From assembly GCF_016613475.2 (NCBI RefSeq), contig NZ_CP071517.1, forward strand, positions 1,736,001-1,800,000: 64,000 nt of DNA, written 5' to 3'. The position numbers were made by a program, and so were the translations under genes. This document shows positions 50,322 to 58,843 of this stretch, in pieces (position 1 is the stretch's first letter; every line of letters begins with the position of its first letter). The stretch comes from Lysobacter arenosi (GTDB lineage Bacteria > Pseudomonadota > Gammaproteobacteria > Xanthomonadales > Xanthomonadaceae). The notes beneath the pieces were generated by a model. That model was given only the letters and a program-made list of their open reading frames with translations. It was not told the DNA's origin and searched no databases.

Positions 50322-51494
50322 TCAGCTCTCGCCTGCCTTCGGCTTGGGCGACTGCTGCGACACGCCGTCAGGCTTGCTGGCGCCCGGGACCAGCGCCGTC
50401 CCCGGATCGAACTCCGACAGCGGGCTCTCCGCCGGGCAGGCCTGGTCGGGGAAGCCGTAATCCTTGCGCAGGTTGAGACCGCAGGTATTGAGCGCGTCCA
50501 GGTCGGTGTTGGGCGTCTTGCAGCGCTTGTCGAAGGCACGCACGAACGAATCGCGGCGGCTGACGAAGTCCTCGCCGCACTTGCGCATCAGACGCAGGCG
50601 GTCGAGGTCGTCCTGGGCCGGATTGACGCCGTCCAGTCCGTACAACTCCAGCTCCTCGACCGTGAGCAGGCGCAGGCCGCGGTTGGGCACGGCCATCATC
50701 AGGTCGGCGACCGCGGTCGCCGCGCCGTTGCGCTCGAGGTAGTCACGCACGCGCTCGTACACCACGCGCAGCTCGGCATTGAGCTCCGCGCGCGTGGTCG
50801 CGGTCGAACTCATGCGGATGATGCGATGGATGCCGACCTGGCCGGCGATCATGCGGGTGTCGCCGGCGCTGAGGATGAACACGCAGGCGCTGTGGCAGAT
50901 CGCGCCCTCGCGCACCCAGATCGTCCAGCGCGACTCGGCGATGAAATCGCCGGCCTTGATCGCATCCTCGACCTGGCCACCGGCCGAGTCGACGTCGAGC
51001 ACGCGCTTGTGGATGCCCAGTTCGTTGGCGACATGGGTGACGCGTTCGACCAGCGAGCCGAATTCGGCGGTGATCTTGCCCTTGTAGCGCAGGCGCGCGA
51101 CGCCGCGCTCCACGCACGGCTGCAGCGCTTCGCGCAGGCCGGCCTGGTCGAACTTCGCCAGCACGTTGCCGTCGCCCAGCGCGGCGTAGTCCAGCTCGCA
51201 ACTGATCGATGCCTCGCCCGAAGTCAGCTCCAGCGTCGACCAGTCGATCGGCGCTTCCTCGCTGCTGGCCTTGGCCGTTTCACGCACGCTGGTCTTGGCC
51301 TTGCGCGGCGAAGTCGCCGGCTCGGCCGGGACCGGGGGCACCTTGACCGGCGCGGTGCTGATCGCACCGCCTTCCTGCGGGCTGTTCACCTCTTCGATGA
51401 CCATGCCCGAGTGGGTCGCCGGCTCGGCCTGCTGGCAGGCGGCCAGCGCGAGGCACAACAGCAACGGCCAGGAGTGCGTGATGATCTGTCGCAA
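50322..51494 (-). CDS. ClpP-fold periplasmic lipoprotein (COG3904-like), TTG start
   Basis: 390 residues. The start is TTG 51494; it gives a lipoprotein signal (HSWPLLLCLALAACQQ), and no ATG or GTG lies in frame before the mature part. The ClpP/crotonase-like domain has LDVDSAGGQVEDAIKAGDFI, then CHSACVFILSAG with a candidate Ser nucleophile, and GIHRI with a candidate His, as in COG3904 predicted periplasmic proteins. A Lys/Glu-rich linker (residues 60-85) precedes it. A membrane-protein gene lies downstream in the same direction. The substrate is unknown. Confidence 0.82.
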   Translation of the reverse strand: MRQIITHSWPLLLCLALAACQQAEPATHSGMVIEEVNSPQEGGAISTAPVKVPPVPAEPATSPRKAKTSVRETAKASSEEAPIDWSTLELTSGEASISCELDYAALGDGNVLAKFDQAGLREALQPCVERGVARLRYKGKITAEFGSLVERVTHVANELGIHKRVLDVDSAGGQVEDAIKAGDFIAESRWTIWVREGAICHSACVFILSAGDTRMIAGQVGIHRIIRMSSTATTRAELNAELRVVYERVRDYLERNGAATAVADLMMAVPNRGLRLLTVEELELYGLDGVNPAQDDLDRLRLMRKCGEDFVSRRDSFVRAFDKRCKTPNTDLDALNTCGLNLRKDYGFPDQACPAESPLSEFDPGTALVPGASKPDGVSQQSPKPKAGES

Positions 51495-51634
51495 GGAAAT
51501 CCCGCTTAGTGTTCAGTCAATGAATGCGCGCCCGCAGCGCACGTATACACAAGGATACGATGCGCGGGCTGACTGTCGGCCTAGTGTGGCACCAGGCACA
51601 TGCGGAGCGACATTGGCGGGCCTCGAAGGCCCGG

Positions 51635-53320
51635 CTACGGCTGGACTCCCTGCGGCAGCGGGACGACGGCGCCGTCACGCCCGCCCATCCGACTGGACAT
51701 CCCCTGGCGCAGCACCTGTTGCGGCGTCATCTGCGAGGCCACGAACGGCAATCCGAGCACCACCGTCTCGATGACGAAGATCTCGCCATCGAAATCGACC
51801 AGGTACACCTGGCCGCTGCTGTCGGCATTGATGCTGACGATGTTGGTGAGCGCACCTGCGTCGGGGGTGAAGTCGCCGTTGCGCAAGGTGAACTCGTTCG
51901 CCTGCAGCGTCGTGCCCGGCACCAGCCGCGAGATCGGCAGCGACCAGATATTGGGACGCACGAAGTCGGCGAAAATGTACTCGCCGATCAGCGACTCGAC
52001 TGCGCCGCGATAGACCAGGCCACCGGTCACCGACAAGCCGTTGACCGGTCCGGTGCCGTGCGAGTACTGCGCCACCGGCGGCGTCAGTCCCGTGGTCGGC
52101 CCGCCGCGGAACGGCACGGTGCCCTCGAGGATCGGCCAGCCGAAGTTGGCGCCGCCGTCACTGGGCCGCATCAGGTCGATCTCCTCGATCGCGCCCTGGC
52201 CGACATCGCCGATCAGCAGGTTGCCGGTTTGCGGGTCGAAGTTGTTGCGGAATGGATTGCGCAGCCCGTACGCCCAGACTTCGGGCGCGCCGCCGGAAGT
52301 GATGAACGGATTGCCTGCGGGGATCGCGTAGTCGCGGTCGGGCTCGGAGGGGAATGCGTCGCTGGCCGGGTTCACGCGCAGGATCTTGCCCAGCAGCGTG
52401 TTGGTGTTCTGGCCGTTGTTATCCGGGTCGCCGCTACCGCCGCCATCGCCGGTGGCGATGTAGAGCATGCCGTCCGGACCGAAGCCGATCCAGCCGCCGT
52501 TGTGGTTGTTGCGCGGGTGTGGCACGCGCAGGATGGCGTCGCCGCTGGTCGGGTCGGCGCGGTTGAGGTCACCGGCAACGGTTTGGTAGCGCCGCACTTC
52601 CAGCGTCCCGTCGGGCGCAGTCACGAAGATGTAGAAGCGGCCGCTGGTGAAGAAATCCGGCGCCGTCGCGAAGCCCAGCAGGCCACGCTCGCCGTCGATC
52701 GAGATGGTTCCGGCGATGTCGAGGAACGGCGCGGCCGTGATCGCACCGTTTGCGGTCATGATGCGGATGCGGCCCTCGCGTTCGACCACGAACAGGCGTC
52801 CGCTGCTGTCGGGCACCGGCGCCAGGAAGATCGGGAAGTTCAGTCCGCTGGCGACCCGCCGCACCCGGAATGCAGCGCCGCGCACATCGGTGACGGTGAC
52901 CGACAGCGCCTGCGTCACGCTGGCGATTCCGTCGCTGGCGGCGAGGGTCACCAGGTAGACATTGTCGCCATTGGCGTCGACGGGGTTCTCGAAGTCCGGC
53001 GCGGTGACGAATGACAGTCCGCCTTGCGCGGTGATGCGCAAGCGCGCCTGGTCGGCGCCGCCAGCGAGCGAGAACGTGATGGGATTTGAATCGGCGTCGC
53101 TAGCGGTGGCCGTGTAGAAGACCGACGTGGTGTCTTCGGGAACGGTCGCAGTAGCGCCCGACGTGAACACCGGTGGCCGGTTTGCCGGCGTGGCCGGCGG
53201 CGCGACAACGGCGCGCGGACTGCCGCCACCGCCGCCACAGGCAGTCAGCAGGGCGACAAGAATTGCAACCAGGGCCGGGGCAAGCCACGCCCGCAATGCA
53301 CGTCGTCCGCTCTGCACCAT
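51635..53320 (-). CDS. PQQ-dependent sugar dehydrogenase-like protein with cadherin-type domain
   Basis: 561 residues. A lipoprotein signal (VAILVALLTACGGGGG) precedes a cadherin-like domain (NRPPVFTSGATATVPEDTTSVFYTATASDADSNPITFSL) up to about 140. A six-bladed propeller of the glucose/sorbosone dehydrogenase type follows: FLAPVPDSSGRLFVVEREGRIRI, LLGFATAPDFFTSGRFYIFVTAPDG, NHNGGWIGFGPDGMLYIATGDGGG, EVWAYGLRNPFRNNFD. It would oxidise sugars in the periplasm with PQQ. ATG 53320 has GGAGGAG upstream. Confidence 0.9.
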   Translation of the reverse strand: MVQSGRRALRAWLAPALVAILVALLTACGGGGGSPRAVVAPPATPANRPPVFTSGATATVPEDTTSVFYTATASDADSNPITFSLAGGADQARLRITAQGGLSFVTAPDFENPVDANGDNVYLVTLAASDGIASVTQALSVTVTDVRGAAFRVRRVASGLNFPIFLAPVPDSSGRLFVVEREGRIRIMTANGAITAAPFLDIAGTISIDGERGLLGFATAPDFFTSGRFYIFVTAPDGTLEVRRYQTVAGDLNRADPTSGDAILRVPHPRNNHNGGWIGFGPDGMLYIATGDGGGSGDPDNNGQNTNTLLGKILRVNPASDAFPSEPDRDYAIPAGNPFITSGGAPEVWAYGLRNPFRNNFDPQTGNLLIGDVGQGAIEEIDLMRPSDGGANFGWPILEGTVPFRGGPTTGLTPPVAQYSHGTGPVNGLSVTGGLVYRGAVESLIGEYIFADFVRPNIWSLPISRLVPGTTLQANEFTLRNGDFTPDAGALTNIVSINADSSGQVYLVDFDGEIFVIETVVLGLPFVASQMTPQQVLRQGMSSRMGGRDGAVVPLPQGVQP

Positions 53321-53589
53321 TGCGCTGCTCCTCCGTGTCCCCGCGAAGGACCGCGATGGTCCGAGGCGGTCCCGCGCCGAAGAGGCTGGCAGAACTCGTG
53401 CCGCCCGGGCGTGAAGAGGCACGTCACGGCTGCCGGACGGTCGCCTCCTCCGACCCGCGGTCCAGGCGCCGTTTTTCCCGCCGCATCGCGTTTGACGGAT
53501 GGGTGCGCCGGGATCCGCGCATTGACCTGATCTGAACCCGACCCGGCGCAGGCTGCGCCGGTCGCGTGTGATCCATACCGGAGACCGCC

Positions 53590-54909
53590 ATGAGCCCCCA
53601 GGTTTCGCGCCGCCAGTTCCTGGCAATTCCCGCTGCAGTCGGCGCCGCCGCGCTCCTTCCCGCCGGCCTGCTTGGCGCGCTGGCGCGCGAAACGCCCGCC
53701 CTGCCCGACCTGTCGGACTGGACCAGGGTGCGCGCCCAGTTCGTCCTCGATCCGGCCTACGCCCATTTCGCCAGCTTCTTCATCGCCAGCCACCCGGCGC
53801 CGGTGCGCGAGGCGATCGAGGCCTACCGCCGCTCCATCGACCAGAACCCGTTCCTGGTCGTCGAGCAGGGCCTGTTCGAGGACGAGGCGCACAACGTCCC
53901 GCTGCAGGTGCAAAAGACCATTGCCGCCTATCTCGGCGGCCAGCCCGACCAGGTCTGCCTCACCCGCAGCACGACCGAAAGCCTCGCGCTGGTCTACCAC
54001 GGCCTTCCGCTCAAGTCCGGCGACGACGTTCTCACCACCGTCCACGACCACTACTCGCACCACGAGTCGATCCGCCTGGCTTGCGAGCGCAGTGGCGCGG
54101 GCATGCGCAAGATCACCTTGTTCGACGATTCGGCGAAGGCCAGCACCGACCAATTGATCGCGCGCCTGTTGAAGGGCGTGCAACCCAACACGCGCGTGGT
54201 CGGCCTGACCTGGGTGCACTCCAGCACCGGCATCCGCCTGCCGATTCGCCAACTCGCCGCCGCCCTCAAGGCAAAGCATCCGGACGTGCTGCTGGTGGTC
54301 GATGGCGTGCATGGCATCGGCGCGGCCGACGAGACCATCGCCACGATGGGTGCCGATTACTTCTGCGGCGGATGCCACAAGTGGATGTTCGCGCCGCGCG
54401 GCACGGCACTGGTCTGGGCCAATGCCGACAACTGGGCGCGCCTGCGTCCGACCATCCCGACTTTCAGCGAATGGGAGTCGTACAACGCCTGGGCAGAGAA
54501 CCGCGATCCGAAGACGCCCAGCAACGCCGCGCGCATGAGTCCTGGTGGTTTCCATGCCTTCGAGCATCAGTGGGCGATGGCCGCCGCGTTCCAGATGCAC
54601 CAGGCGATGGGACGGCAACGCGTCGCATCGCGCATTTCCAGCCTCAACGACCAGCTCAAGAAGAACCTCGCGCAGAACCGCAGGATCCGGATCCACACGC
54701 CGATGTCGGCGGACCTGTCGGCGGGACTGGTCGCGTTCGAGATCGAAGGCGTCAAGACCGAGGACGTGGTCAAGCGCCTGCTGGAGCGGAAGATCATCGC
54801 AAGCAGCAGTCCGTACGCCGTCAGCTACCCGCGCCTGGCACCAAGCCTGGTCAACACACCGGAGGAAGTGGACCGCGCCGCGCGCGCGGTCCATGAACTC
54901 GCTTCCTGA
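53590..54909 (+). CDS. Tat-exported class V aminotransferase-like PLP enzyme
   Basis: 439 residues. A twin-arginine signal (QVSRRQFLAIPAAVGAAALLPAG) precedes a class V aminotransferase fold. The PLP lysine is K264 in FCGGCHKWMFAPRGTALVW, and the conserved Asp is in VVDGVHGIGA. The closest relatives by pattern are isopenicillin-N-epimerase-like and cysteine-desulfurase-like proteins. A Tat-exported PLP enzyme is uncommon. It is convergent with another Tat-type gene (6-base gap between stops), an alpha/beta hydrolase. Confidence 0.9.
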   Translation: MSPQVSRRQFLAIPAAVGAAALLPAGLLGALARETPALPDLSDWTRVRAQFVLDPAYAHFASFFIASHPAPVREAIEAYRRSIDQNPFLVVEQGLFEDEAHNVPLQVQKTIAAYLGGQPDQVCLTRSTTESLALVYHGLPLKSGDDVLTTVHDHYSHHESIRLACERSGAGMRKITLFDDSAKASTDQLIARLLKGVQPNTRVVGLTWVHSSTGIRLPIRQLAAALKAKHPDVLLVVDGVHGIGAADETIATMGADYFCGGCHKWMFAPRGTALVWANADNWARLRPTIPTFSEWESYNAWAENRDPKTPSNAARMSPGGFHAFEHQWAMAAAFQMHQAMGRQRVASRISSLNDQLKKNLAQNRRIRIHTPMSADLSAGLVAFEIEGVKTEDVVKRLLERKIIASSSPYAVSYPRLAPSLVNTPEEVDRAARAVHELAS

Positions 54910-54915
54910 TGCGGG

Positions 54916-55920
54916 CTAGACACCCCACAGCGCGCGCGCTTCCTCGGCAATGACGTCCGGGAATTCTTCCGGGAAGAACAGCTTCGCGCCATCGATGCGG
55001 CGCACGCCGCGCGAATTGCCAAAGCTGCGATCCAGATGCTCGGCGCCGCGCTCGGAGAAGATGCTGTCGCCGGTGCCCCAGATGATCCGCGTCGGTCCTT
55101 CGAAGCGTGCCAGATCCGGGCCGATGCCTTGCAGCCAGTTGCGGTCAAGGCCGATCGCGTAGGCGTGGGTGCGGTCGGCGTTGCGGACCAGCGGACCGAG
55201 GTAGGTGTCGACGGCCTCGTCGGTGGGATGGGACGGATAGGTGAACGTCTGTCCGCCCAGCCCTTGCGGCGAGCGCGCCAGCGCCTTGTCGGCCAGCCAC
55301 GGCGCCAGCCATTCCTGGACGAACCTGCCCTGCCTGGCCAACTCCAGCACCGGTAGCAGCGCCGGCGGCGGACATTCGATCTCCGAGTCGCAGTTGGTCA
55401 GCAGCAGCGTGCGCACCCGCTGCGGATAGCGTGCAAGGAACAGCTGCGCTGCCTGGCCGCCGCTGTCGTTGGCGATCACATCGACGCTGTCGATGCCGAG
55501 GCGATCGAGCAGGTCGGCCAGCATCGCCACCTGCGCATCGGGCGCCACGCTCTGGCCGGGCGCGACCTCGGTATTGCCCAGGCCGAGGAAGTCCGGCGCG
55601 ATGCAGCGGCGGTACGGCGACAGTCGCTGCAACGCGCCACGCCACTGGTACCCGTTGAGCGGGAATCCGTGCAGGAACAACGCAGCCTCGCCGCTGCCGC
55701 GTTCGGCATAGGCGATGTTGCCGAACGGCGTCTTGATGAAGCGGCTGGCAGCGCGGAACGCCGCCGCGGCGATGGCATCTTCGCCGCCGGCCGCGACCGT
55801 AGCCGAAGAAGCGCCGGGCCGTGCGGCCAATGCCGATGCAACTCCACCCAGCGCGCCTGCCGCCAGCGTGCCCATGGCCATCGAGAGGAACTGCCTGCGA
55901 AGCATGATCGTCATCTCCAC
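54916..55920 (-). CDS. Tat-type alpha/beta hydrolase, haloalkane-dehalogenase-like, altered His site
   Basis: 334 residues. The N-terminus has LRRQFLSMAMGTLAAGALGG, a Tat-like signal (a second Met starts at 55905). The alpha/beta core is clear: ALFLHGFPLNGYQWRGAL (oxyanion HG), CIAPDFLGLGNTE, DVIANDSGGQAAQLF. In the sm-x-nucleophile-x-sm box the nucleophile is D152 (dehalogenase-like) or, less likely, S153. RIIWGTGDSIF holds the acid loop. The usual C-terminal catalytic His region reads IDGAKLFFPEEFPD, with Lys313 where His is expected. It is divergent from an XRE-type regulator, with a palindrome between them. Confidence 0.85.
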   Translation of the reverse strand: MEMTIMLRRQFLSMAMGTLAAGALGGVASALAARPGASSATVAAGGEDAIAAAAFRAASRFIKTPFGNIAYAERGSGEAALFLHGFPLNGYQWRGALQRLSPYRRCIAPDFLGLGNTEVAPGQSVAPDAQVAMLADLLDRLGIDSVDVIANDSGGQAAQLFLARYPQRVRTLLLTNCDSEIECPPPALLPVLELARQGRFVQEWLAPWLADKALARSPQGLGGQTFTYPSHPTDEAVDTYLGPLVRNADRTHAYAIGLDRNWLQGIGPDLARFEGPTRIIWGTGDSIFSERGAEHLDRSFGNSRGVRRIDGAKLFFPEEFPDVIAEEARALWGV

Positions 55921-55983
55921 GGGGCCGATCCCCGCCTGTGTGGCAAATGATTCGCCTGGCAGGGCATGCGATCAACGAAGTCA

Positions 55984-56005
55984 CAGGTCATGACGTCATG
56001 ACCTG
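55984..56005. promoter_or_regulatory. Perfect 22-bp palindrome, candidate operator
   Basis: The half is CAGGTCATGAC, mirrored exactly, giving a 22-base perfect dyad. A third half-site GAGGTCATGG lies at 56007-56016. It lies in the divergent region between the alpha/beta hydrolase (64 bases away) and the XRE/MmyB regulator start (44 bases away). The position and symmetry strongly suggest a binding site for that regulator. It also argues that the regulator starts at 56049, not further upstream. Confidence 0.8.
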
Positions 56006-56048
56006 CGAGGTCATGGAACTGTGCGCGACCCGGTCGTATCCTGCGGCC

Positions 56049-56867
56049 GTGAACAACCTTTCCCACCCGCTGTCCCGCCCGCAGCTGGGCGCCCTGCTGC
56101 GCGAATGGCGCGCGGCGCGGCGCCTGAGCCAGCTCGACCTGGCGCTCGATGCCGGCATCTCGCCGCGCCACCTCAGCTGCATCGAAACCGGCAAGGCGCA
56201 GCCCAGCCGCGATGTGGTCACGCGCCTGGCCGATGCGCTCGACATGCCGTTGCGCGAACGCAATGCGCTGCTGGTCGCGGCCGGGTTCGCACCGCGCTAT
56301 CCGGAAACCGCGCTGGCGACGCCGGAGCTTGCCCAGGTCCGCCGCGCGATCGAGTTCATCCTCGCCCAGCAGGAGCCCTACCCCGCCTTCGTCCTCAATC
56401 GCCGCTGGGACGTGCTGATGGCCAATGACGCCGCGTTGCGCGTCAACGGTTACGTGATGCACGGCCGTGCCAGCGCGCACCGCAACATGATCCGGCAGAT
56501 CTTCGATCCGGCCGACCTGCGCGCGGCGGTGGCGAACTGGGAAGAAGTGGCCGGCGACCTGATCCACCATCTCCATGCCGAAGTGGCGGCCGCGCCGTCG
56601 GACCTGGAAGCGCGCGCACTGCTCGATGACGTACTGGCCTACCCCGGCGTTCCTGCCCGCTGGCGCAGGCGCGACCTCGATACCGCGCCGGCGCCGCTGC
56701 TGACGACCGTACTGCAGCGCGACGACCGGCAACTGCGCTTCTTCTCGACCATCACCGCGTTCGGCACGCCGCGTGACGTGACCCTGGACGAGCTGCGCAT
56801 CGAGTGCTGCTTCCCGGTAGACGAGGCGACCGTGCAGCTGTGTCGCGAACTGGCTGCGAACCTATAA
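56049..56867 (+). CDS. XRE-family regulator with MmyB-like ligand domain
   Basis: 272 residues from GTG 56049. The helix-turn-helix is at about 10-70 (LGALLREWRAARRLSQLDLALDAGISPRHLSCIETGKAQPSRDVVTRLADALDMPLRERNALLVAAGFAP), followed by the MmyB-like domain (PYPAFVLNRRWDVLMANDAAL, VNWEEVAGDLIHHLHAEV-type region, LRFFSTITAFGTPRDVTLDELRIECCFPVDE). This architecture is known in regulators of stress and metabolism that bind small molecules. The frame is open to 55938, but the palindrome would then be coding. It overlaps the convergent GNAT gene end by 6 bases. Confidence 0.9.
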   Translation: MNNLSHPLSRPQLGALLREWRAARRLSQLDLALDAGISPRHLSCIETGKAQPSRDVVTRLADALDMPLRERNALLVAAGFAPRYPETALATPELAQVRRAIEFILAQQEPYPAFVLNRRWDVLMANDAALRVNGYVMHGRASAHRNMIRQIFDPADLRAAVANWEEVAGDLIHHLHAEVAAAPSDLEARALLDDVLAYPGVPARWRRRDLDTAPAPLLTTVLQRDDRQLRFFSTITAFGTPRDVTLDELRIECCFPVDEATVQLCRELAANL

Positions 56868-57548
56868 GGGCGCGGCCCGGCGCAGCGACCAGAAGCCGAT
56901 GTCGCGGCGATCGCGATAACCGCCGCGCTCGTACAGCTGCTTGGCGCGATGGTTCTCGTGGGCGACATGCAGGAACGGGGTTCGTCCGCGATCGAGCACG
57001 TCGTTGCTCAGCCACGCCAGCAGGTGGCGCGCATAGCCGCGGCCGTTGAAGTCCGGATGCGTGCACACCGCGCTGATTTCCTGGAACTCGTCCATGCCCA
57101 TGCGCTCGCCGATGATGGCCGCCAGGCGCCCGTCCTGGTAGATGCCGAAGTAGCGGCCCAGGTCCATGGTGTGCGGACGGAAGTAGTGCGGATACACCAG
57201 CGCGGTGAGTTCGAGCACGTCCTGCCGGTGCGCCTCGCCCAGTTCCATGATCGGCGGTCCTTCCACCTCGGCCATGTGCTGCGGGCATTCCATCTGCGCC
57301 AGCATCGCCAGTTTGTCCAGGCGCCAGCCGTCGGCCACGGCCGGCGTCACGCCGAGCAGCAGCACGGTGTCGTCGGGCGGAACCAGTTGCGCCAGCGCCG
57401 CGCCGACATCGACGCCGTCGGCGGCAACGCCGAGGAACGGCGCCACCTGCGCCGGGTAGCGGGCTACATCACCGGTGCGGATTGCCAGGTCGCGATGGCG
57501 GCTGCGCAGCGATTCCCAGATCGGGTTGTCGAGGACATGGTCGGCCAT
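56862..57548 (-). CDS. GNAT-family N-acetyltransferase
   Basis: 228 residues. MADHVLDNPIWESLRSRHRDLAIRTGDVARYPAQVAPFLGVAADG is an N-terminal extension. The GNAT core begins at about 110 and has the acetyl-CoA-binding motif A in EISAVCTHPDFNGRGYARHLLAWL and the terminal FLHVAHENHRAKQLYERGGY. It matches N-acetyltransferases of the FR47-like/GCN5 family with two-domain layout. ATG 57548 is chosen; further upstream lies a tandem repeat. Confidence 0.88.
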   Translation of the reverse strand: MADHVLDNPIWESLRSRHRDLAIRTGDVARYPAQVAPFLGVAADGVDVGAALAQLVPPDDTVLLLGVTPAVADGWRLDKLAMLAQMECPQHMAEVEGPPIMELGEAHRQDVLELTALVYPHYFRPHTMDLGRYFGIYQDGRLAAIIGERMGMDEFQEISAVCTHPDFNGRGYARHLLAWLSNDVLDRGRTPFLHVAHENHRAKQLYERGGYRDRRDIGFWSLRRAAPL

Positions 57549-57549
57549 A

Positions 57550-57644
57550 CCCGGATGCAACCAGAGATCGACACGCCGGGCAAGACCGGCCAGTCCCGGA
57601 TGCAACCAGAGATCGACACGCCGGGCAAGACCGGCCAGTCCCGG
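57550..57644. repeat. 45-bp tandem duplication
   Basis: A 45-base unit beginning CCCGGATGCAACCAGAGATC occurs at 57550-57594 and again without mismatch at 57595-57639, followed by CCCGG of a third copy. It ends just upstream of the GNAT start and so probably lies in its leader. The identity shows a recent duplication. It is not a CRISPR array. Confidence 0.9.
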
Positions 57645-57664
57645 TCAGGTGCGACCTGCGTCAC

Positions 57665-58705
57665 TCATGACGAAATCACCGGTCTCCGGCGACCACCTCC
57701 GGCATCTCGCAGCGCGCTCCTGAACTGGGTGGCGTTGGTACCGCTCTTGGCGCGGAACGCGCGGGCGAAGCTGCAGGCATTGTCGAAACCGCAGGATTCG
57801 GCGATCTCGGTGATGTCCATCGAAGTCGTCTCGAGCAGGTCGTAGGCGCGCTCGATGCGCAGTCGCGAGGCCGCCGTCTGCACGCTCTCGCCGTAGAGCT
57901 CGTGGAACGACTTCGACAGGTACCACAGCGAGTAATTGCTGATGGCCATGATCTCGCTCATCCGCACCATCCGGTGGGCGTTGCCTTCCAGGTACAGGCG
58001 CGCGCGCTGCAGGCGGTTGAACAGGCGCCGCTTGCGCGTGCGCGAGTGCCCCGGGCAGTGGCCGAGCGCGGCGACGTGGCGGGCCTGCACCGCCGACATG
58101 TGCAGGATCAGCGGCCGCAGCGCCCGCACCAGGGTGCGGTCGGGAACGCGCTCGTGCGCCTGCAGCACGCGCACCGCGCCGTGCCAGAGCCGCAGCGCGA
58201 GGATGCGATCGCGCAACGTCATCGTGCCCTTGCCGACGAACAGGTAGGCATCCTGGAGCAGCGGCATCAGGTCGGCCGGAACGACCAGGGCCAGGGTCAG
58301 GCCGTTCTGGTCGGCCTGTACCTCCGGCGCCGAATCGGCGTCGAGGGCGATCCACGCCCCCGTACGCAGCCGGAACGTGCCCTCGGCCGCATGCACCTGG
58401 GCGCTGCCGCGGATCTGCATCCACAGCGAGAACGAGGGCCGCGTCAGCGCGATGCTGCCGAGCCTGGACACGGCGGCCCAGCACACCCGTGCCGGAGCAT
58501 CGGCACCAGCCACGGGGACGGCCGCGCTGATCTCGCGGAACTGGCCGTCATGGGCCCAGACCCGATGCGGTGACAGCGGCATTGTGGCGGCCGCGGGGAC
58601 CGGTCGCATGCCTGTGGCCGGTTCGGCGTATCGCGACGCCAGGGCATCGACCGGCAGGGTGGCTTGCATCGACAGCACTTGCATCGAAAGCCGCGAACTG
58701 GCCAT
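57665..58705 (-). CDS. AraC-family transcriptional regulator
   Basis: 346 residues. The first 200 residues form an AraC-type N-terminal ligand domain (RLGSIALTRPSFSLWMQIRGSAQVHAAEGTFRLRTGAWIALD), followed by the C-terminal two-HTH domain (YLEGNAHRMVRMSEIMAISNYSLWYLSKSFHELYGESVQTAASRLRIERAYDLLETTSMDITEIAESCGFDNACSFARAFRAKSG). It may act on nearby genes or elsewhere. A GATTTC-TTGCT-GAAATC dyad lies at 58772-58788, upstream of its start. Start ATG 58705 is the first Met. Confidence 0.92.
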   Translation of the reverse strand: MASSRLSMQVLSMQATLPVDALASRYAEPATGMRPVPAAATMPLSPHRVWAHDGQFREISAAVPVAGADAPARVCWAAVSRLGSIALTRPSFSLWMQIRGSAQVHAAEGTFRLRTGAWIALDADSAPEVQADQNGLTLALVVPADLMPLLQDAYLFVGKGTMTLRDRILALRLWHGAVRVLQAHERVPDRTLVRALRPLILHMSAVQARHVAALGHCPGHSRTRKRRLFNRLQRARLYLEGNAHRMVRMSEIMAISNYSLWYLSKSFHELYGESVQTAASRLRIERAYDLLETTSMDITEIAESCGFDNACSFARAFRAKSGTNATQFRSALRDAGGGRRRPVISS

Positions 58706-58771
58706 GGCACCTCTCCGTGTAGGGTGCCCTGATTTGCCGATTACGCGGTTCTGATGTCCTGTCGTTGCGCG

Positions 58772-58788
58772 GATTTCTTGCTGAAATC
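58772..58788. promoter_or_regulatory. Inverted repeat upstream of the AraC gene
   Basis: GATTTC-TTGCT-GAAATC, perfect 6-bp arms, flanked by GCG/GCG, about 67 bases before the AraC start and just after the CadC-like stop. It could be an AraC-type binding site or part of a terminator. The evidence is positional only. Confidence 0.35.
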
Positions 58789-58843
58789 GCGGTATCGGAT
58801 TCCTGATGAAGTTCCGAAACCCTTGCAGCGCCTCGCGCTGCGC

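Noticed and set aside
55938..56048. Longer N-terminus for the XRE regulator
   Set aside because: It would place the perfect 22-bp palindrome inside coding sequence and adds residues with no similarity to the family.
57550..57644. CRISPR array
   Set aside because: Two adjacent identical 45-bp copies without spacers are a tandem duplication.
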